Shown piece after piece: positions 63,679 to 64,000 of a stretch of 64,000 nucleotides of DNA (position 1 is the stretch's first letter; each line of letters begins with the position of its first letter). The translations under genes and the position numbers were made by a program. This DNA comes from Cryptosporangium minutisporangium (GTDB taxonomy: Bacteria; Actinomycetota; Actinomycetes; Mycobacteriales; Cryptosporangiaceae). The notes under the pieces are model-generated. The model ran no database searches. It was not told the origin of the DNA and saw nothing but the letters and a program-made list of their open reading frames with translations. Where the stretch lies: contig NZ_BAAAYN010000017.1 of assembly GCF_039536245.1 (NCBI RefSeq), positions 247,801-311,800 on the forward strand. Direction: 5' to 3'.

Positions 63679-64000
63679 TGGAAAAGCACGATCCGCCGAC
63701 GTTCGAATGGACTCCGCCCACGAAGCGGCGGAGGCTGACGACGTTCGCCGCCGGGACGTTCGCCGTTGTGCTCTTCGGCCTGTGCGGCGTCGGCATCTGG
63801 ATCGTGGACGGCGGGCCGGCGAACGATCCGACGCCCCGCCCGACGAGCGCGGCGCCGGTCGCGCTGGCCAGCCCGTCACCGGACGACGACGTCATCGAGT
63901 TGCTCGGCGACAGCGGGCCCCGACTCGGCAGCACGGTGCGCCACGGCGTTCTGGAGTACCGCGTCACCGAACAGCGCTGCGGGGTGTCGGAGGTCGGTGT
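63679..64000 (+). CDS. Secreted/membrane DUF4352-like protein (3' end outside window)
   Basis: Only the first 107 residues are present. A basic cytoplasmic leader (TKRRRL) is followed by a membrane helix at about 23-43, a Pro/Ser-rich linker and the beginning of an extracytoplasmic domain (LGSTVRHGVLEYRVTEQRCG) that has the opening strands of DUF4352-type immunoglobulin-like domains. The call rests on that short match. It lies 61 bases after the PrsW-like gene. Confidence 0.6.

Overview
The window is about 71-73% GC by eye, almost fully coding, with frequent GTG and TTG starts. Gene content (CarD, Lsr2, ClpC, HbhA with its XRE neighbour, a lone NuoD, DUF3180 behind the folate genes) points to a filamentous or soil actinomycete (Actinomycetota; Streptomyces/Frankia/Cryptosporangium-like neighbourhood). 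The species cannot be fixed from the sequence. Most of the window is a conserved chromosomal core. No integrase, transposase, phage module, CRISPR array, rRNA or tRNA gene was recognised.

Layout. 1-1823 (minus): carD-ispD-ispF, with ispF running off the left edge. 2358-7818 (plus): membrane thioredoxin-like protein, UbiA prenyltransferase, lipoprotein, radA, disA. 7819-8402: gene-free repeat island carrying six 30-bp tandem repeats, hairpin repeats and what looks like a relic of an rplL 3' end with its terminator. 8403-10192: a small secreted or membrane protein divergent from mutY. 10322-16050 (minus): clpC, lsr2, lysS and a TetR gene that ends a self-regulated three-gene operon (to 18307) with twin 16-bp operators. 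18517-23872 (minus): coaX, nadC, nadB, panC and a DUF2520 Rossmann protein (cofactor synthesis for CoA and NAD). 24114-31975: DoxX protein, two-component system, LolA-like protein plus ABC exporter, MidA-type methyltransferase. 32069-36347: RidA with a long repeat-rich N-terminus, cytochrome P450, and divergently an orphan NuoD. 36349-50538 (minus): coiled-coil membrane protein, a catalytically degenerate ABC ATPase and permease, a small protein, DUF3180, folK-folB-folP-folE, ftsH, hpt, tilS, a zinc metalloprotease and dacB. 50614-52752 (plus): ppa, a GNAT acetyltransferase, a DUF559 nuclease-like protein. 52822-57287: a lipid or alcohol oxidation cluster (two SDRs, a quinone oxidoreductase, an acyl-CoA dehydrogenase, TetR). 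57498-60529 (minus): hbhA, its XRE-type neighbour and a large FAD/NAD(P)-binding protein. 60705-64000 (plus): TipA-type MerR regulator with a textbook 19-bp-spacer promoter, a Gly-Ser-linker membrane protein, a PrsW-like membrane protease and the start of a DUF4352-like protein.

How the genes fit together. Several blocks form single pathways: MEP isoprenoid synthesis (ispD, ispF), de novo NAD (nadB, nadC; nadA is not here), pantothenate/CoA (panC, coaX), tetrahydrofolate (folE, folP, folB, folK), and c-di-AMP and DNA repair (radA, disA, mutY). The less ordinary material is a MidA methyltransferase close to an orphan NuoD that keeps the arginine this family is known to methylate; RidA carrying nine TGD repeats; an ABC ATPase that has lost three catalytic motifs; an ICMT-like methyltransferase fused to a DCC thiol domain under a TetR; a probable CTG start for folE; and at least three families of palindromic intergenic repeats sitting at gene 3' ends.
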